Part shown: positions 45,823-53,985 of the stretch, piece after piece
How positions within the stretch are numbered: position 1 is the stretch's first letter
Layout: every line of letters begins with the position of its first letter
Assembly: GCF_033449965.1 (NCBI RefSeq)
Contig: NZ_CP137761.1
Span: 1,116,001-1,180,000 of the forward strand
DNA from: Bacillus sp. T3
Lineage (GTDB): Bacteria; Bacillota; Bacilli; Bacillales; Cytobacillaceae
DNA length: 64,000 nucleotides
Direction of reading: 5' to 3'
Position numbers and translations under genes: made by a program
Notes under the pieces: generated by a model
What the model saw: the letters and a program-made list of their open reading frames with translations, nothing else
What the model was told of the DNA's origin: nothing
The model's database searches: none

Positions 45823-46281
45823 ATGAAATGCCCTTCATGTCAACACCATAATACACGTGTTCTCGATTCTCGGCCTGTTGATGAAGGGAAGTCGATTCGC
45901 CGGAGACGTGAATGTGAACAATGCAGTTATCGGTTTACCACCTTTGAAAAAGTAGAAGAGATTCCGCTTATTGTCGTGAAAAAGGAAGGTACAAGAGAAG
46001 AATTTAATCGTGAAAAAATCTTAAGAGGTCTGATTAAGGCCTGTGAAAAACGACCTGTCGCCTTGAAAGAATTGCAGGACATTACTCATGATGTTGAAAA
46101 AGAACTCCGAAATCAGGGGGTTTCTGAAATAAAAAGTGACAGTATTGGCGAAATGGTTATGGATAGGCTGGCGAAAATTGATGAAGTAGCCTATGTGCGC
46201 TTTGCCTCTGTTTATCGCCAATTTAAAGATATTAATGTATTTATTGAGGAATTAAAAGAGTTAATTAAAAAGGAAATTTAA
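45823..46281 (+). CDS. nrdR: Transcriptional repressor NrdR
   Basis: NrdR represses ribonucleotide reductase genes in response to ATP/dATP. The 152-residue protein has the N-terminal zinc ribbon MKCPSCQHHNTRVLDSRP then CEQCSYRFTTFE, and the ATP-cone (VVKKEGTREEFNREKILRGL). ATG 45823 is chosen because it starts the zinc ribbon as in all NrdR; the frame from 45784 adds 13 unsupported residues. It precedes dnaB-dnaI as in B. subtilis. Confidence 0.96.
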   Translation: MKCPSCQHHNTRVLDSRPVDEGKSIRRRRECEQCSYRFTTFEKVEEIPLIVVKKEGTREEFNREKILRGLIKACEKRPVALKELQDITHDVEKELRNQGVSEIKSDSIGEMVMDRLAKIDEVAYVRFASVYRQFKDINVFIEELKELIKKEI

Positions 46282-46284
46282 CCC

Positions 46285-46317
46285 GAGCTAAGAGAACGAT
46301 TTAGCTCTTCTTTTTTT
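46285..46317 (+). terminator. Hairpin between nrdR and dnaB
   Basis: GAGCTAA pairs with TTAGCTC, followed by CTTTTTTT. Probably a partial terminator in front of dnaB. Confidence 0.75.
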
Positions 46318-46335
46318 ACGAAAGGTATGATGCTC

Positions 46336-47721
46336 ATGACCCAGCATTGGCAGGAGATAATTCCAATTGATCGTTATGTTGTAAACGCAAATGGATTACT
46401 CCATGAGTACGATCGGAAAGTACTGACATTTTTATATCAGCCATTGATTGGTGCTAAAAGCTTAAGCTTATATATGACGCTTTGGGGAGAGTTAGAAGAA
46501 AATCGCCTTTGGTCAAAGCCGAGCTCTCATCATCGATTAATGCTTTTAATGGACCTAAACCTAAACGAGATTTATGATGCAAGGCTAAGACTTGAGGGGA
46601 TGAACCTTCTTACCACTTTAGTTCGTGATGAGCAAGAGGAAAGGGATTTCATCTATCAACTTAAACCACCACTTGCACCAGATAAGTTTTTTACAACGGA
46701 TTTATTAAATATTCCTTTATATCGGAAAATTGGCGATCAACAATATGCTCGGATAAAACAATTCTTTAGTACAAAGCGGGCAGAGGGTATTAAAGGCTTT
46801 CAAAATGTAACGAAGGGCTATGAAGAAGTGTTTGAACTTATTCCTCCATCTGCTATGAACAGGTCACCAAATATGTTCATTGAAAAAGGGCAGGAGCACG
46901 TTAGTAGGAGGAAAAATGACGGGATTCAATTGGCCCATTCCTCTTTTAATTTTGAATTATTGACGGCAGGATTAACTGAAAACTTAGTACCAAAAAGTGC
47001 TCTAACAGAAGAGGTAAAGGAAGCGATTAGTCAGCTTGCATACCTATATGGAATTGACGCCATTCAAATGAAAAATATCGTAATCGATGCCACAGATCAT
47101 AACGTGACCGATATTTCTGCTTTAAGAAAATATGCGAGGGATTGGTTCGAGTTTCACCATGGTGGACTGCCAACATTGGTGGACCGAACGCAGCCTGTTT
47201 TATATAAATCAATACAAACGGAACCAAACACTGAAGAAGAAAAGCAAATTTCTTATTTTGAAAACACCTCACCACGGCAAGTATTGCGTGATACTGGTGG
47301 CGGGGAGCCTTCAAAAGTTGATTTAAAGATTATCGAGGATATTCTATTTCAACAAAAGCTTCAGCCAGGGGTCGTAAATGTTCTAATTCAATTTGTCATG
47401 TACAAAATGGATATGAAGCTTCCAAAAAGCTATATTGAAAAAATTGCAAGTCATTGGGCCCGTAAAAAAATAAACAATGTTAAAGACGCAATGACGATTG
47501 CTAGAAGTGAGTATAAGGAATACCAGCAATGGGCTCCAAAGGATAATAATAATAAGAAAAAGACAACACAGAAAAAAGCGACAAGGACGGAATTGCTGCC
47601 TGATTGGTTTAATGAGACCGGCAATCAGAAACCGGCTGTTCAGGTCGACGAAGTCGATGATACTGATTTCGAAGCGAAAAAACGAGAGCTACAGGAAAAA
47701 ATTAAGAATTTAAGAAAATAG
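46336..47721 (+). CDS. dnaB: Replication initiation and membrane attachment protein DnaB
   Basis: DnaB of Firmicutes (not the helicase) helps load the replicative helicase at oriC with DnaD and DnaI. The 461-residue protein has the N-terminal winged-helix region (YQPLIGAKSLSLYMTLWGEL) and the C-terminal DnaD-like domain with a YxxxIAxxW-type motif (YIEKIASHWARKKI), then a basic, disordered linker and an acidic tail. ATG 46336 gives MTQHWQEIIPIDRYVV, aligning with the known start; GAAAGG lies 10 bases before it. Confidence 0.95.
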   Translation: MTQHWQEIIPIDRYVVNANGLLHEYDRKVLTFLYQPLIGAKSLSLYMTLWGELEENRLWSKPSSHHRLMLLMDLNLNEIYDARLRLEGMNLLTTLVRDEQEERDFIYQLKPPLAPDKFFTTDLLNIPLYRKIGDQQYARIKQFFSTKRAEGIKGFQNVTKGYEEVFELIPPSAMNRSPNMFIEKGQEHVSRRKNDGIQLAHSSFNFELLTAGLTENLVPKSALTEEVKEAISQLAYLYGIDAIQMKNIVIDATDHNVTDISALRKYARDWFEFHHGGLPTLVDRTQPVLYKSIQTEPNTEEEKQISYFENTSPRQVLRDTGGGEPSKVDLKIIEDILFQQKLQPGVVNVLIQFVMYKMDMKLPKSYIEKIASHWARKKINNVKDAMTIARSEYKEYQQWAPKDNNNKKKTTQKKATRTELLPDWFNETGNQKPAVQVDEVDDTDFEAKKRELQEKIKNLRK

Positions 47722-47736
47722 GAGGTGAATCCTTCA

Positions 47737-48669
47737 ATGGAAAATATTAAACAAACACTTAAAAGACTCGGGGCAAACGAGAGCTTTCAGCAGCGTTATC
47801 AAAAAATGCGCCAGGATATTATCAATAATCCGGATGTGCGGGCATTTTTAACTGAGCATCGAGATGAATTAACCAATGACATTGTTGAAAAAAGCTTAAT
47901 GAAGCTCTATGAATATTCTACGCAAAGCAAGGAATGTCGTAATTGTGCGAGCCTTGATACGTGTGCGAATTTAATGAAGGGCTACCATCCAGAGCTTGTG
48001 ATTAGACGAAATGTGATTGAAATTCAATATGATCGCTGTCCGCGCCAAGTCATGTATGATGAGAAGCGTAAAAATGAAAAATTGATCCAAAGCATGCATT
48101 TTCCAAAGGATCTGCTACATGTGACTTTTAAGGATATTGATGTAAACACAAACGGAAGATTACAAGCAGTTGAAAAGGCGTACCTCTTTGTTGAAGATTA
48201 TGTAGCAGGTAAAAAGCAGAAGGGCCTGTACCTATATGGACAATTTGGCGTAGGGAAATCCTTCTTATTAGGTGCTATTGCCAACGAATTAGCCGCCCAA
48301 CAGGTCCCTTCCATGATTGTCTTTGTTCCGGAGCTTTTCCGTGAGCTAAAAAATTCGATTGCCGATTCAACCTTAAATGAAAAGCTTGAAACGCTAAAAA
48401 AACAACCTGTGCTCATGCTCGATGATATCGGAGCCGAAACGATGTCGAGCTGGACAAGAGATGAAGTATTAGGTCCGATTTTACAGTACCGAATGCTTGA
48501 AAACCTACCTACTTTCTTTACTTCAAATTTTGATTTTCATGAGCTGGAGCATCATTTAACCTATACCCAGCGCGGTGAGGAAGAAAAAATGAAGGCGCGG
48601 AGAATTATGGAGCGCATTAAATATTTGACTGATCCCATTCAAATTGACGGACCGAACCGTCGTCAATAA
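47737..48669 (+). CDS. dnaI: Primosomal protein / helicase loader DnaI
   Basis: A 310-residue AAA+ ATPase that loads the replicative helicase. N-terminal zinc-binding domain with CRNCASLDTCANLMKGYHP, then Walker A LYGQFGVGKSFLLGAIANE, Walker B VLMLDDIGAE, sensor TFFTSNFDFHEL, and the arginine finger RIMERI region. GGAGGTG precedes ATG 47737, overlapping the dnaB stop. Together with dnaB it forms the primosome operon. Confidence 0.96.
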   Translation: MENIKQTLKRLGANESFQQRYQKMRQDIINNPDVRAFLTEHRDELTNDIVEKSLMKLYEYSTQSKECRNCASLDTCANLMKGYHPELVIRRNVIEIQYDRCPRQVMYDEKRKNEKLIQSMHFPKDLLHVTFKDIDVNTNGRLQAVEKAYLFVEDYVAGKKQKGLYLYGQFGVGKSFLLGAIANELAAQQVPSMIVFVPELFRELKNSIADSTLNEKLETLKKQPVLMLDDIGAETMSSWTRDEVLGPILQYRMLENLPTFFTSNFDFHELEHHLTYTQRGEEEKMKARRIMERIKYLTDPIQIDGPNRRQ

Positions 48670-48686
48670 ATAATGATGTTAGTTTT

Positions 48687-48719
48687 AAGCCAGTGAAGTG
48701 TTCACTGGCTTATTTTTTA
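48687..48719 (+). terminator. Terminator after dnaI
   Basis: AAGCCAGTGAA pairs with TTCACTGGCTT, followed by ATTTTTTA. Confidence 0.9.
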
Positions 48720-48805
48720 TGTGCTGAATCGGTACGTTTGCTTCTATTTTTGGACATCCCCCCATATACATAGAATCAGAGATTTCAAAAAAAGGGGGAA
48801 TTTGG

Positions 48806-49678
48806 TTGATTGAAATCCATTTTCAGCGGAGAGAGGATGCCATGCCTTTTTATCGCTTATTAAAAAAGAACCTATTAACCTCTCAACCTGACAATCATAT
48901 TCTTCTTTCTGAGGACAGCACTATAATAAAAATCAAAACAGAGGCTTTGACTGACCAAGCCTTCGATGAAATAAAAAAACAATTTTATCACTTCATTCTT
49001 CATACAAAATGTGACGAATGGTTTCGTTCTATTATTACTGATCAGTTTTTTTATTCTGATGAGGAGGAAATTCAGCAAATCCTTGAAATCATCCATTCCA
49101 TCTTAGAGGGAGAACGCAAGGAACTTGCTGAGCTTGTTAAAGACAGAGAAGAGAAAAATCTTTTAAAACAGGCAATTCATCAGGTGATGAAAAAGGAAAT
49201 TGCGTTTTCATTCGATTCGTTTGTAACCTTTAGGTTGCGTGAATTTTTTTCCAGGCTAGAGAAGTATGTGGAGCTTTCAATAGACGAATACAAGCTGGAG
49301 CAGGAATATCAAATGTTTATTCAAACATTGCGTGATTTTGTTTCGACTCGGTCGGCGATGCTTCGTTGCTTGCATATTTTGATTGATGACGATGTGATGT
49401 TCTTTGATGAGCAATTCACAGAAATCAAGCGTATGCAGTTAACGAAGATGATTGACCGTAAGTTGCTCATCAATCATCCAGTCTATGTAGATTCAACAAC
49501 GATTGCCCCCTTATTATCGATTGCTCCTAAATCCATTTACTTATACTCAAAAGAGCCCGAACAACCATTAATCCGTACAATTCGAAATATTTTCGAAGAG
49601 AGAGTATTAATCGAAAGTATTTCGCTCTTTAAGAAACGAAAGCTCGAGTGTATTGACAGTGAAAAAAGAATCCCTTGA
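48806..49678 (+). CDS. ytxC: YtxC family sporulation protein
   Basis: A 290-residue soluble protein of the YtxC family. Seen: the FITDQFFYSDEEEIQQILEI region, the ISFDSFVTFRLREF-like block AFSFDSFVTFRLREFFSRLE, and a C-terminal IAPKSIYLYSKE segment. The family is annotated as a putative sporulation protein; its action is unknown. TTG start with AAAGGGGG before it. It lies between dnaI and thrS as in B. subtilis. Confidence 0.87.
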   Translation: MIEIHFQRREDAMPFYRLLKKNLLTSQPDNHILLSEDSTIIKIKTEALTDQAFDEIKKQFYHFILHTKCDEWFRSIITDQFFYSDEEEIQQILEIIHSILEGERKELAELVKDREEKNLLKQAIHQVMKKEIAFSFDSFVTFRLREFFSRLEKYVELSIDEYKLEQEYQMFIQTLRDFVSTRSAMLRCLHILIDDDVMFFDEQFTEIKRMQLTKMIDRKLLINHPVYVDSTTIAPLLSIAPKSIYLYSKEPEQPLIRTIRNIFEERVLIESISLFKKRKLECIDSEKRIP

Positions 49679-49703
49679 TTTTCCTAAAATGACACACTAT
49701 AAT
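49675..49703 (+). promoter_or_regulatory. Promoter of thrS
   Basis: TTGATT (49675-49680) and a perfect TATAAT (49698-49703) have the ideal 17-base spacer, directly before the T-box leader. Confidence 0.75.
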
Positions 49704-49709
49704 TACGTA

Positions 49710-50026
49710 CATAAAACAATAATCATTTTTGTGATGATAAGGACATGGGTATTCTTTTACGGTTTCAAGAGAGGGAAGACAGGGCTGGAAGCTTCCCAAC
49801 ACGAATCGAATGCTTACCACCTTTGAACTTCAGCTGTGAATGGGATGAAGCATAGGCTATAAGTCTTACTTTCATTAGTAGTAGCTGACGGCGCTGCCGT
49901 TACCAGAACCAAAGTCGTTTTCTGAATAGGTTGGCCGTTTGTGGCTAGATTCGGAAAAATGTGAACTAGGGTGGAACCACGTGTTTAATAAACTCGTCCC
50001 TTCTATAGGGACGAGTTTTTTTATTT
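49710..50026 (+). promoter_or_regulatory. T-box leader of thrS
   Basis: A tRNA-sensing attenuator. The conserved T-box AGGGTGGAACCACG is at 49968-49981 and is followed by the terminator CTCGTCCC/GGGACGAG and a T run (49991-50024). Stem I lies in 49760-49870, with GAGAGGGAAG and ACC codons at 49816-49818 and 49819-49821 as the likely threonine specifier. Uncharged tRNA-Thr should pair with the TGGAA bulge and prevent termination. Confidence 0.92.
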
Positions 50027-50027
50027 T

Positions 50028-50074
50028 ACCGCGCTAAAGCGGTGGGGGACAGTCCCCCATCGCGTTAAAGCGCT
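50028..50074. repeat. REP-like palindrome GGGGGAC-AGTCCCCC between direct repeats
   Basis: GGGGGACAGTCCCCC (50044-50058) is flanked by two near-identical 12-mers, CGCGCTAAAGCG and CGCGTTAAAGCG. It lies between the T-box terminator and the thrS ribosome site, where it will be in the mRNA leader. GGGGACAGTCCCC cores occur as short interspersed repeats in Firmicutes (recalled, not tested). Confidence 0.5.
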
Positions 50075-50097
50075 ACATAAAAGAGGAGGAAAAATCA

Positions 50098-52029
50098 ATG
50101 GCAGATGTTGTGAAAATTACGTTTCCAGATGGAACAGTAAAGGAGTTTCCTCAAGGAACGACAACAGAGGAAATTGCTGCTTCCATTAGTCCAGGACTAA
50201 AAAAGAAAGCCATTGCCGGTAAGCTTAACGGGCAAATGATCGATTTACGCCGTCAGATTGAAGAGGATGGAGCGATTGAAATCGTTACTCCTGAACATCA
50301 GGATGCATTAGAAGTGCTTCGCCACAGTACTGCTCACTTAATGGCTCAAGCCATAAAGCGTATATATAAAAACGTAAAACTTGGGGTTGGCCCAGTAATT
50401 GAAGGCGGTTTTTATTACGATATTGACTTAGAGCAATCGTTAACTCCAGAAGATCTACCTTTAATTGAAAAAGAAATGGCAAAAATCGTTAAAGAAAATA
50501 TTGAAGTGGTTCGTGAAGAAGTGAGCCGCAATGATGCCGTTCAAATTTACAAAGAAATTGGCGATGAATACAAGCTCGAATTAATCGAAGCCATTCCTGA
50601 AGAAGAAACGGTTACTTTGTACAAACAGGGTGATTTCTTCGACCTTTGCCGTGGTGTTCATGTGCCATCAACAGGTAAAATTAAGGAATTCAAATTATTG
50701 AGCATTGCCGGTGCTTACTGGCGTGGAAATAGCGATAATAAAATGCTTCAACGAATTTACGGAACTGCTTTCTTCAAGAAAGAAGACCTTGCAGAGCACT
50801 TAAGACTTCTAGAAGAAGCAAAAGAACGGGATCACCGTAAAATCGGCAAAGAGTTAAATATTTTTACAAACTCGCAATTGGTCGGTCAAGGTTTACCATT
50901 ATGGTTGCCAAAGGGTGCAACAATTCGTCGTATAATTGAGCGTTACATCGTTGATAAAGAAGTTAGCCTAGGTTATGATCACGTGTACACTCCAATCATG
51001 GGTAGTGTAGATCTCTATAAGACATCTGGTCACTGGGACCACTATCAAGAAGATATGTTCCCGGTTATGGATATGGACAATGAGCAACTCGTCTTACGTC
51101 CGATGAACTGTCCTCACCATATGATGGTTTACAAAAACTCCATTCACAGCTACCGTGAGCTGCCAATTCGTATTGCGGAGCTTGGAACAATGCACCGTTA
51201 TGAAATGTCTGGTGCTCTATCAGGCTTGCAGCGTGTTCGCGGAATGACTTTGAATGATGCCCATGTTTTCGTCCGTCCAGATCAAATTAAAGATGAATTC
51301 AAACGTGTTGTAAACCTTATTTTAGAGGTATACAAAGATTTCGATCTTGGAGATTATTCATTCCGTTTGTCTTATCGTGATCCACAGGATACTGAAAAAT
51401 ATTTTGATGATGATGCAATGTGGGAAAAAGCGCAAAGCATGTTGAAGGAAGCGATGGATGATTTAGGTTTAGATTATTATGAGGCAGAAGGTGAAGCTGC
51501 ATTCTACGGTCCAAAGCTAGATGTACAGGTGAAAACAGCTCTTGGTAAGGATGAAACATTATCGACTGTACAGCTTGATTTCTTATTACCTGAACGATTC
51601 GACCTTACTTATGTTGGCGAAGATGGCAAACCTCATCGTCCGGTTGTTATTCATCGTGGGGTTGTATCAACCATGGAGCGTTTTGTTGCCTTCTTAATCG
51701 AGGAATACAAAGGAGCCTTCCCAACATGGCTTGCACCAGTTCAGGTTCAAGTAATTCCAGTTTCTCCTGATGTTCATTTTGATTACGCAAAAGAAGTTCA
51801 GGCTCAACTTAAAGCAACAGGTTTCCGTGTTGAATTAGACGGCCGTAACGAGAAAATCGGCTATAAGATTCGCGAGGCACAAATGCAAAAAATTCCATAC
51901 ATGCTCGTGGTTGGTGATAAGGAAGTGGAAACGAAATCAGTGAACGTCCGCAAATATGGCGAACAAAATTCTGAAACTATTTCGTTTGAGCAATTTATTG
52001 CGGATTTAAAAGCGGAAGTGAATCGTTAA
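50098..52029 (+). CDS. thrS: Threonyl-tRNA synthetase
   Basis: ThrS charges tRNA-Thr and edits misactivated serine. The 643-residue protein has the TGS domain (VKITFPDGTVKEFPQGTT), the editing domain with HSTAHLMAQAI and FFDLCRGVHVPSTG, the class II core (MNCPHHMMVYKNSIHSYREL; MTLNDAHVFVRPDQI; VVIHRGVVSTMERFVAFLIE motif 3) and the anticodon-binding domain (VSPDVHFDYAKEVQAQL). Full length and intact. AGGAGG precedes the ATG; regulation is by the T-box. Confidence 0.98.
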   Translation: MADVVKITFPDGTVKEFPQGTTTEEIAASISPGLKKKAIAGKLNGQMIDLRRQIEEDGAIEIVTPEHQDALEVLRHSTAHLMAQAIKRIYKNVKLGVGPVIEGGFYYDIDLEQSLTPEDLPLIEKEMAKIVKENIEVVREEVSRNDAVQIYKEIGDEYKLELIEAIPEEETVTLYKQGDFFDLCRGVHVPSTGKIKEFKLLSIAGAYWRGNSDNKMLQRIYGTAFFKKEDLAEHLRLLEEAKERDHRKIGKELNIFTNSQLVGQGLPLWLPKGATIRRIIERYIVDKEVSLGYDHVYTPIMGSVDLYKTSGHWDHYQEDMFPVMDMDNEQLVLRPMNCPHHMMVYKNSIHSYRELPIRIAELGTMHRYEMSGALSGLQRVRGMTLNDAHVFVRPDQIKDEFKRVVNLILEVYKDFDLGDYSFRLSYRDPQDTEKYFDDDAMWEKAQSMLKEAMDDLGLDYYEAEGEAAFYGPKLDVQVKTALGKDETLSTVQLDFLLPERFDLTYVGEDGKPHRPVVIHRGVVSTMERFVAFLIEEYKGAFPTWLAPVQVQVIPVSPDVHFDYAKEVQAQLKATGFRVELDGRNEKIGYKIREAQMQKIPYMLVVGDKEVETKSVNVRKYGEQNSETISFEQFIADLKAEVNR

Positions 52030-52059
52030 TAGTAGAATTCACCAAATAGCTACCGCGTT

Positions 52060-52133
52060 ACATGGTCAGATGGGCCGTGCTGCTTCATAAATAAGCGGTA
52101 TGGCTCGTCGATGATGACCGTGTGTAAAGGCGT
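52060..52133. other. Imperfect long inverted repeat after thrS
   Basis: ACATGGTCAGATGGGCC...GCTT and AAGC..GGCTCGTCGATGATGACCGTGT can pair imperfectly across a short AT loop. No T run follows it directly. It may be the thrS terminator or a degraded repeat. Confidence 0.35.
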
Positions 52134-52214
52134 GTTTCTTTACTTTTAAAAAAAGTGCTTGTCAAAAGCCGAATTGTTTGTTAAGATTCTCTTTGTTGCT
52201 AAAAAAATTTCGGT

Positions 52215-52244
52215 TTGACACACTGTCATTCTTTGTGATATAGT
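52215..52244 (+). promoter_or_regulatory. Promoter of infC-rpmI-rplT
   Basis: A perfect TTGACA (52215-52220), 18-base spacer and TATAGT (52239-52244) directly before the L20 leader. Confidence 0.75.
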
Positions 52245-52251
52245 TACTCTG

Positions 52252-52543
52252 GTAAATTGAATACGAGTTTGAGAAAAAGAAGAAGCACCCGCTTCTCACC
52301 TGATTGACGCTAAAGCGCTGTCGGCAGGTTTACGGATAAACATGACTGTTTTGTATTGTTTTCGTAAGTGTGGGTGAATTCATCCACACTTTTTTATTTG
52401 CATTATAAGCGGTTTTGTATGTGCCAATTCAACTTTGAGCGTAATCAAAAGGTGAGATTCGGTGTTAGGAAACAACTTCTCCGATTTTCTAATTCTTGAT
52501 CCAAACGTTGTATTCGCTGAAAAAACCTTGGAGGTGTCTAACT
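52252..52543 (+). promoter_or_regulatory. L20 leader (attenuator) of infC-rpmI-rplT
   Basis: The gap between promoter and infC holds GC-rich pairings (GCACCCGCTTCTCACC, GACGCTAAAGCGCTGTC) and then a strong terminator stem AGTGTGGGTGAATTCATCCACACT with T6 (52367-52396). In Bacillus this leader is bound by ribosomal protein L20, which favours the terminator. Position, length and terminator all fit. Confidence 0.8.
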
Positions 52544-53059
52544 ATTAGCAAAGACATGTTGTTAAACGAGGGTATTCGTGCCCGTGAAGTTCGTCTCATT
52601 GACCAGAATGGCGAGCAGTTGGGGATTAAGACAAAAACTGAAGCTCTTGAAATCGCTGCACGCGTTAATCTTGATCTCGTTTTAGTTGCTCCGAATGCAA
52701 AGCCTCCAGTAGGCCGTATTATGGACTACGGAAAATTTAGATTCGAACAACAGAAGAAAGAAAAAGAAGCGCGTAAAAATCAAAAGATCATTACTACTAA
52801 AGAAGTTCGCTTAAGTCCAACAATCGATGAGCATGATTTTAATACAAAATTAAAAAATGCAATTAAATTCTTGGAAAAAGGCGATAAAGTAAAAGCATCA
52901 ATCCGATTTAAAGGACGTGCGATTACTCATAAAGAAATTGGTCAACGTGTTTTAGTTCGTTTTGCGGAAGAGTGCAAAGAAGTTGCAACTGTGGAATCAC
53001 ATCCAAAAATGGACGGCCGTAGTATGTTTATGGTCTTAACACCTAAAAACGACAAGTAA
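52544..53059 (+). CDS. infC: Translation initiation factor IF-3 with ATT start
   Basis: IF-3 keeps ribosomal subunits apart and checks the start codon. The 171-residue protein reads from ATT 52544 as ISKDMLLNEGIRAREVRLID, with GGAGGTG eight to nine bases before. No ATG, GTG or TTG is suitably placed: the upstream in-frame ATG at 52496 lies in the leader. Rare AUU starts are the rule for infC and allow IF-3 to regulate itself. Other blocks: LVLVAPNAKPPVGRIMDYGK and KEVRLSPTIDEHD. Confidence 0.95.
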   Translation: MSKDMLLNEGIRAREVRLIDQNGEQLGIKTKTEALEIAARVNLDLVLVAPNAKPPVGRIMDYGKFRFEQQKKEKEARKNQKIITTKEVRLSPTIDEHDFNTKLKNAIKFLEKGDKVKASIRFKGRAITHKEIGQRVLVRFAEECKEVATVESHPKMDGRSMFMVLTPKNDK

Positions 53060-53075
53060 CAAGGAGGAAGCTCTA

Positions 53076-53276
53076 ATGCCAAAAATGAAAACTCACCGTG
53101 GCGCTGCAAAGCGTTTCAAAAAAACCGGATCAGGTAAACTGAAGCGTTCACACGCTTATACAAGCCACTTATTTGCTAACAAATCTACTAAAGCAAAGCG
53201 TAAGCTTCGTAAAAGTGGAATTGTTTCTAAAGGCGATTTCAAACGCATTCGTTTCTTATTAACTAACATTAAGTAA
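53076..53276 (+). CDS. rpmI: Ribosomal protein L35
   Basis: A 66-residue basic protein of the 50S subunit: MPKMKTHRGAAKRFKKTGSG at the start and HLFANKSTKAKRKLRKSG in the middle are diagnostic. AAGGAGG precedes the ATG. It lies between infC and rplT, the standard order. Confidence 0.98.
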   Translation: MPKMKTHRGAAKRFKKTGSGKLKRSHAYTSHLFANKSTKAKRKLRKSGIVSKGDFKRIRFLLTNIK

Positions 53277-53304
53277 TCTCGAACGTATATAGGAGGGAAA
53301 TTAC

Positions 53305-53664
53305 ATGCCACGTGTTAAAGGCGGTACAGTAACGCGCAAGCGTCGTAAAAAAGTTCTTAAATTAGCAAAAGGTTATTTCGGTTCAAAACATACTTTATAT
53401 AAAGTAGCTAACCAACAGGTTATGAAATCATTACAATATGCATTCCGTGACCGTCGTCAGAAAAAACGTGATTTCCGTAAATTATGGATCACTCGTATCA
53501 ACGCAGCTGCACGTATCAACGGTCTTTCTTACAGCCGTTTAATGCATGGTCTTAAGCTTGCTGGTATCGAAGTTAACCGCAAAATGCTTGCTGATCTTGC
53601 TGTAACTGATGCACAAGCATTCGCACAATTAGCAGATGCTGCTAAACAACAATTCAATAAGTAA
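53305..53664 (+). CDS. rplT: Ribosomal protein L20
   Basis: A 119-residue 50S protein: MPRVKGGTVTRKRRKKVLKL, GYFGSKHTLYKVANQQVMKS and LWITRINAAARINGLSYSRL are diagnostic. Besides ribosome assembly it represses its own operon through the L20 leader. AGGAGGG precedes the ATG; a strong terminator follows. Confidence 0.98.
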   Translation: MPRVKGGTVTRKRRKKVLKLAKGYFGSKHTLYKVANQQVMKSLQYAFRDRRQKKRDFRKLWITRINAAARINGLSYSRLMHGLKLAGIEVNRKMLADLAVTDAQAFAQLADAAKQQFNK

Positions 53665-53674
53665 TTATTGATTA

Positions 53675-53709
53675 AAATGCCATTCTCGTTTTGCGAGGGT
53701 GGTTTTTTT
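53675..53709 (+). terminator. Terminator after rplT
   Basis: ATGCC..CTCG pairs with CGAG..GGT with a TTTT loop, followed by seven T residues. Confidence 0.85.
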
Positions 53710-53742
53710 GTTGTTTTGTTTTGGGGAGTGGATTCTTTCGGT

Positions 53743-53948
53743 GATTGTGCCCGTAAGCTGCGAAAAGAGGTGAGGAGGTAACAATCAACGCATGATCGTA
53801 CCCGATAGCCCATGAAAAGAGGAGAAGAGGTAACGATCAAAATCTGATTGTACCCGCCAACCCTAGAAAACAGGAGGAGAGGTAACGATCAAAGTCTGAT
53901 CGTGCCCGCCAACCCTCGAAAACAGGTGAAGAGGTAACAATCATCGCC
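53743..53948. repeat. Four tandem ~52-bp hairpin repeats
   Basis: Units start at 53743, 53794, 53846 and 53898 (51, 52, 52 and about 51 bp). Each opens GAT(T/C)GT(A/G)CCC and closes GAGGTAAC(A/G)ATCA, so its two ends are near-complementary and each unit can fold as a hairpin on its own. The centre varies. The array lies between rplT and a convergent NERD gene and fills that 321-bp gap. It is not a CRISPR array: there is no unique spacer between exact repeats. Confidence 0.85.
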
Positions 53949-53985
53949 AAAAAGCTCAATGCAAGACTCGCTACAAAATAAAATG

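Noticed and set aside
53743..53948. CRISPR array
   Set aside because: Units are contiguous and similar along their length; there are no unique spacers, no exact repeats and no cas genes.
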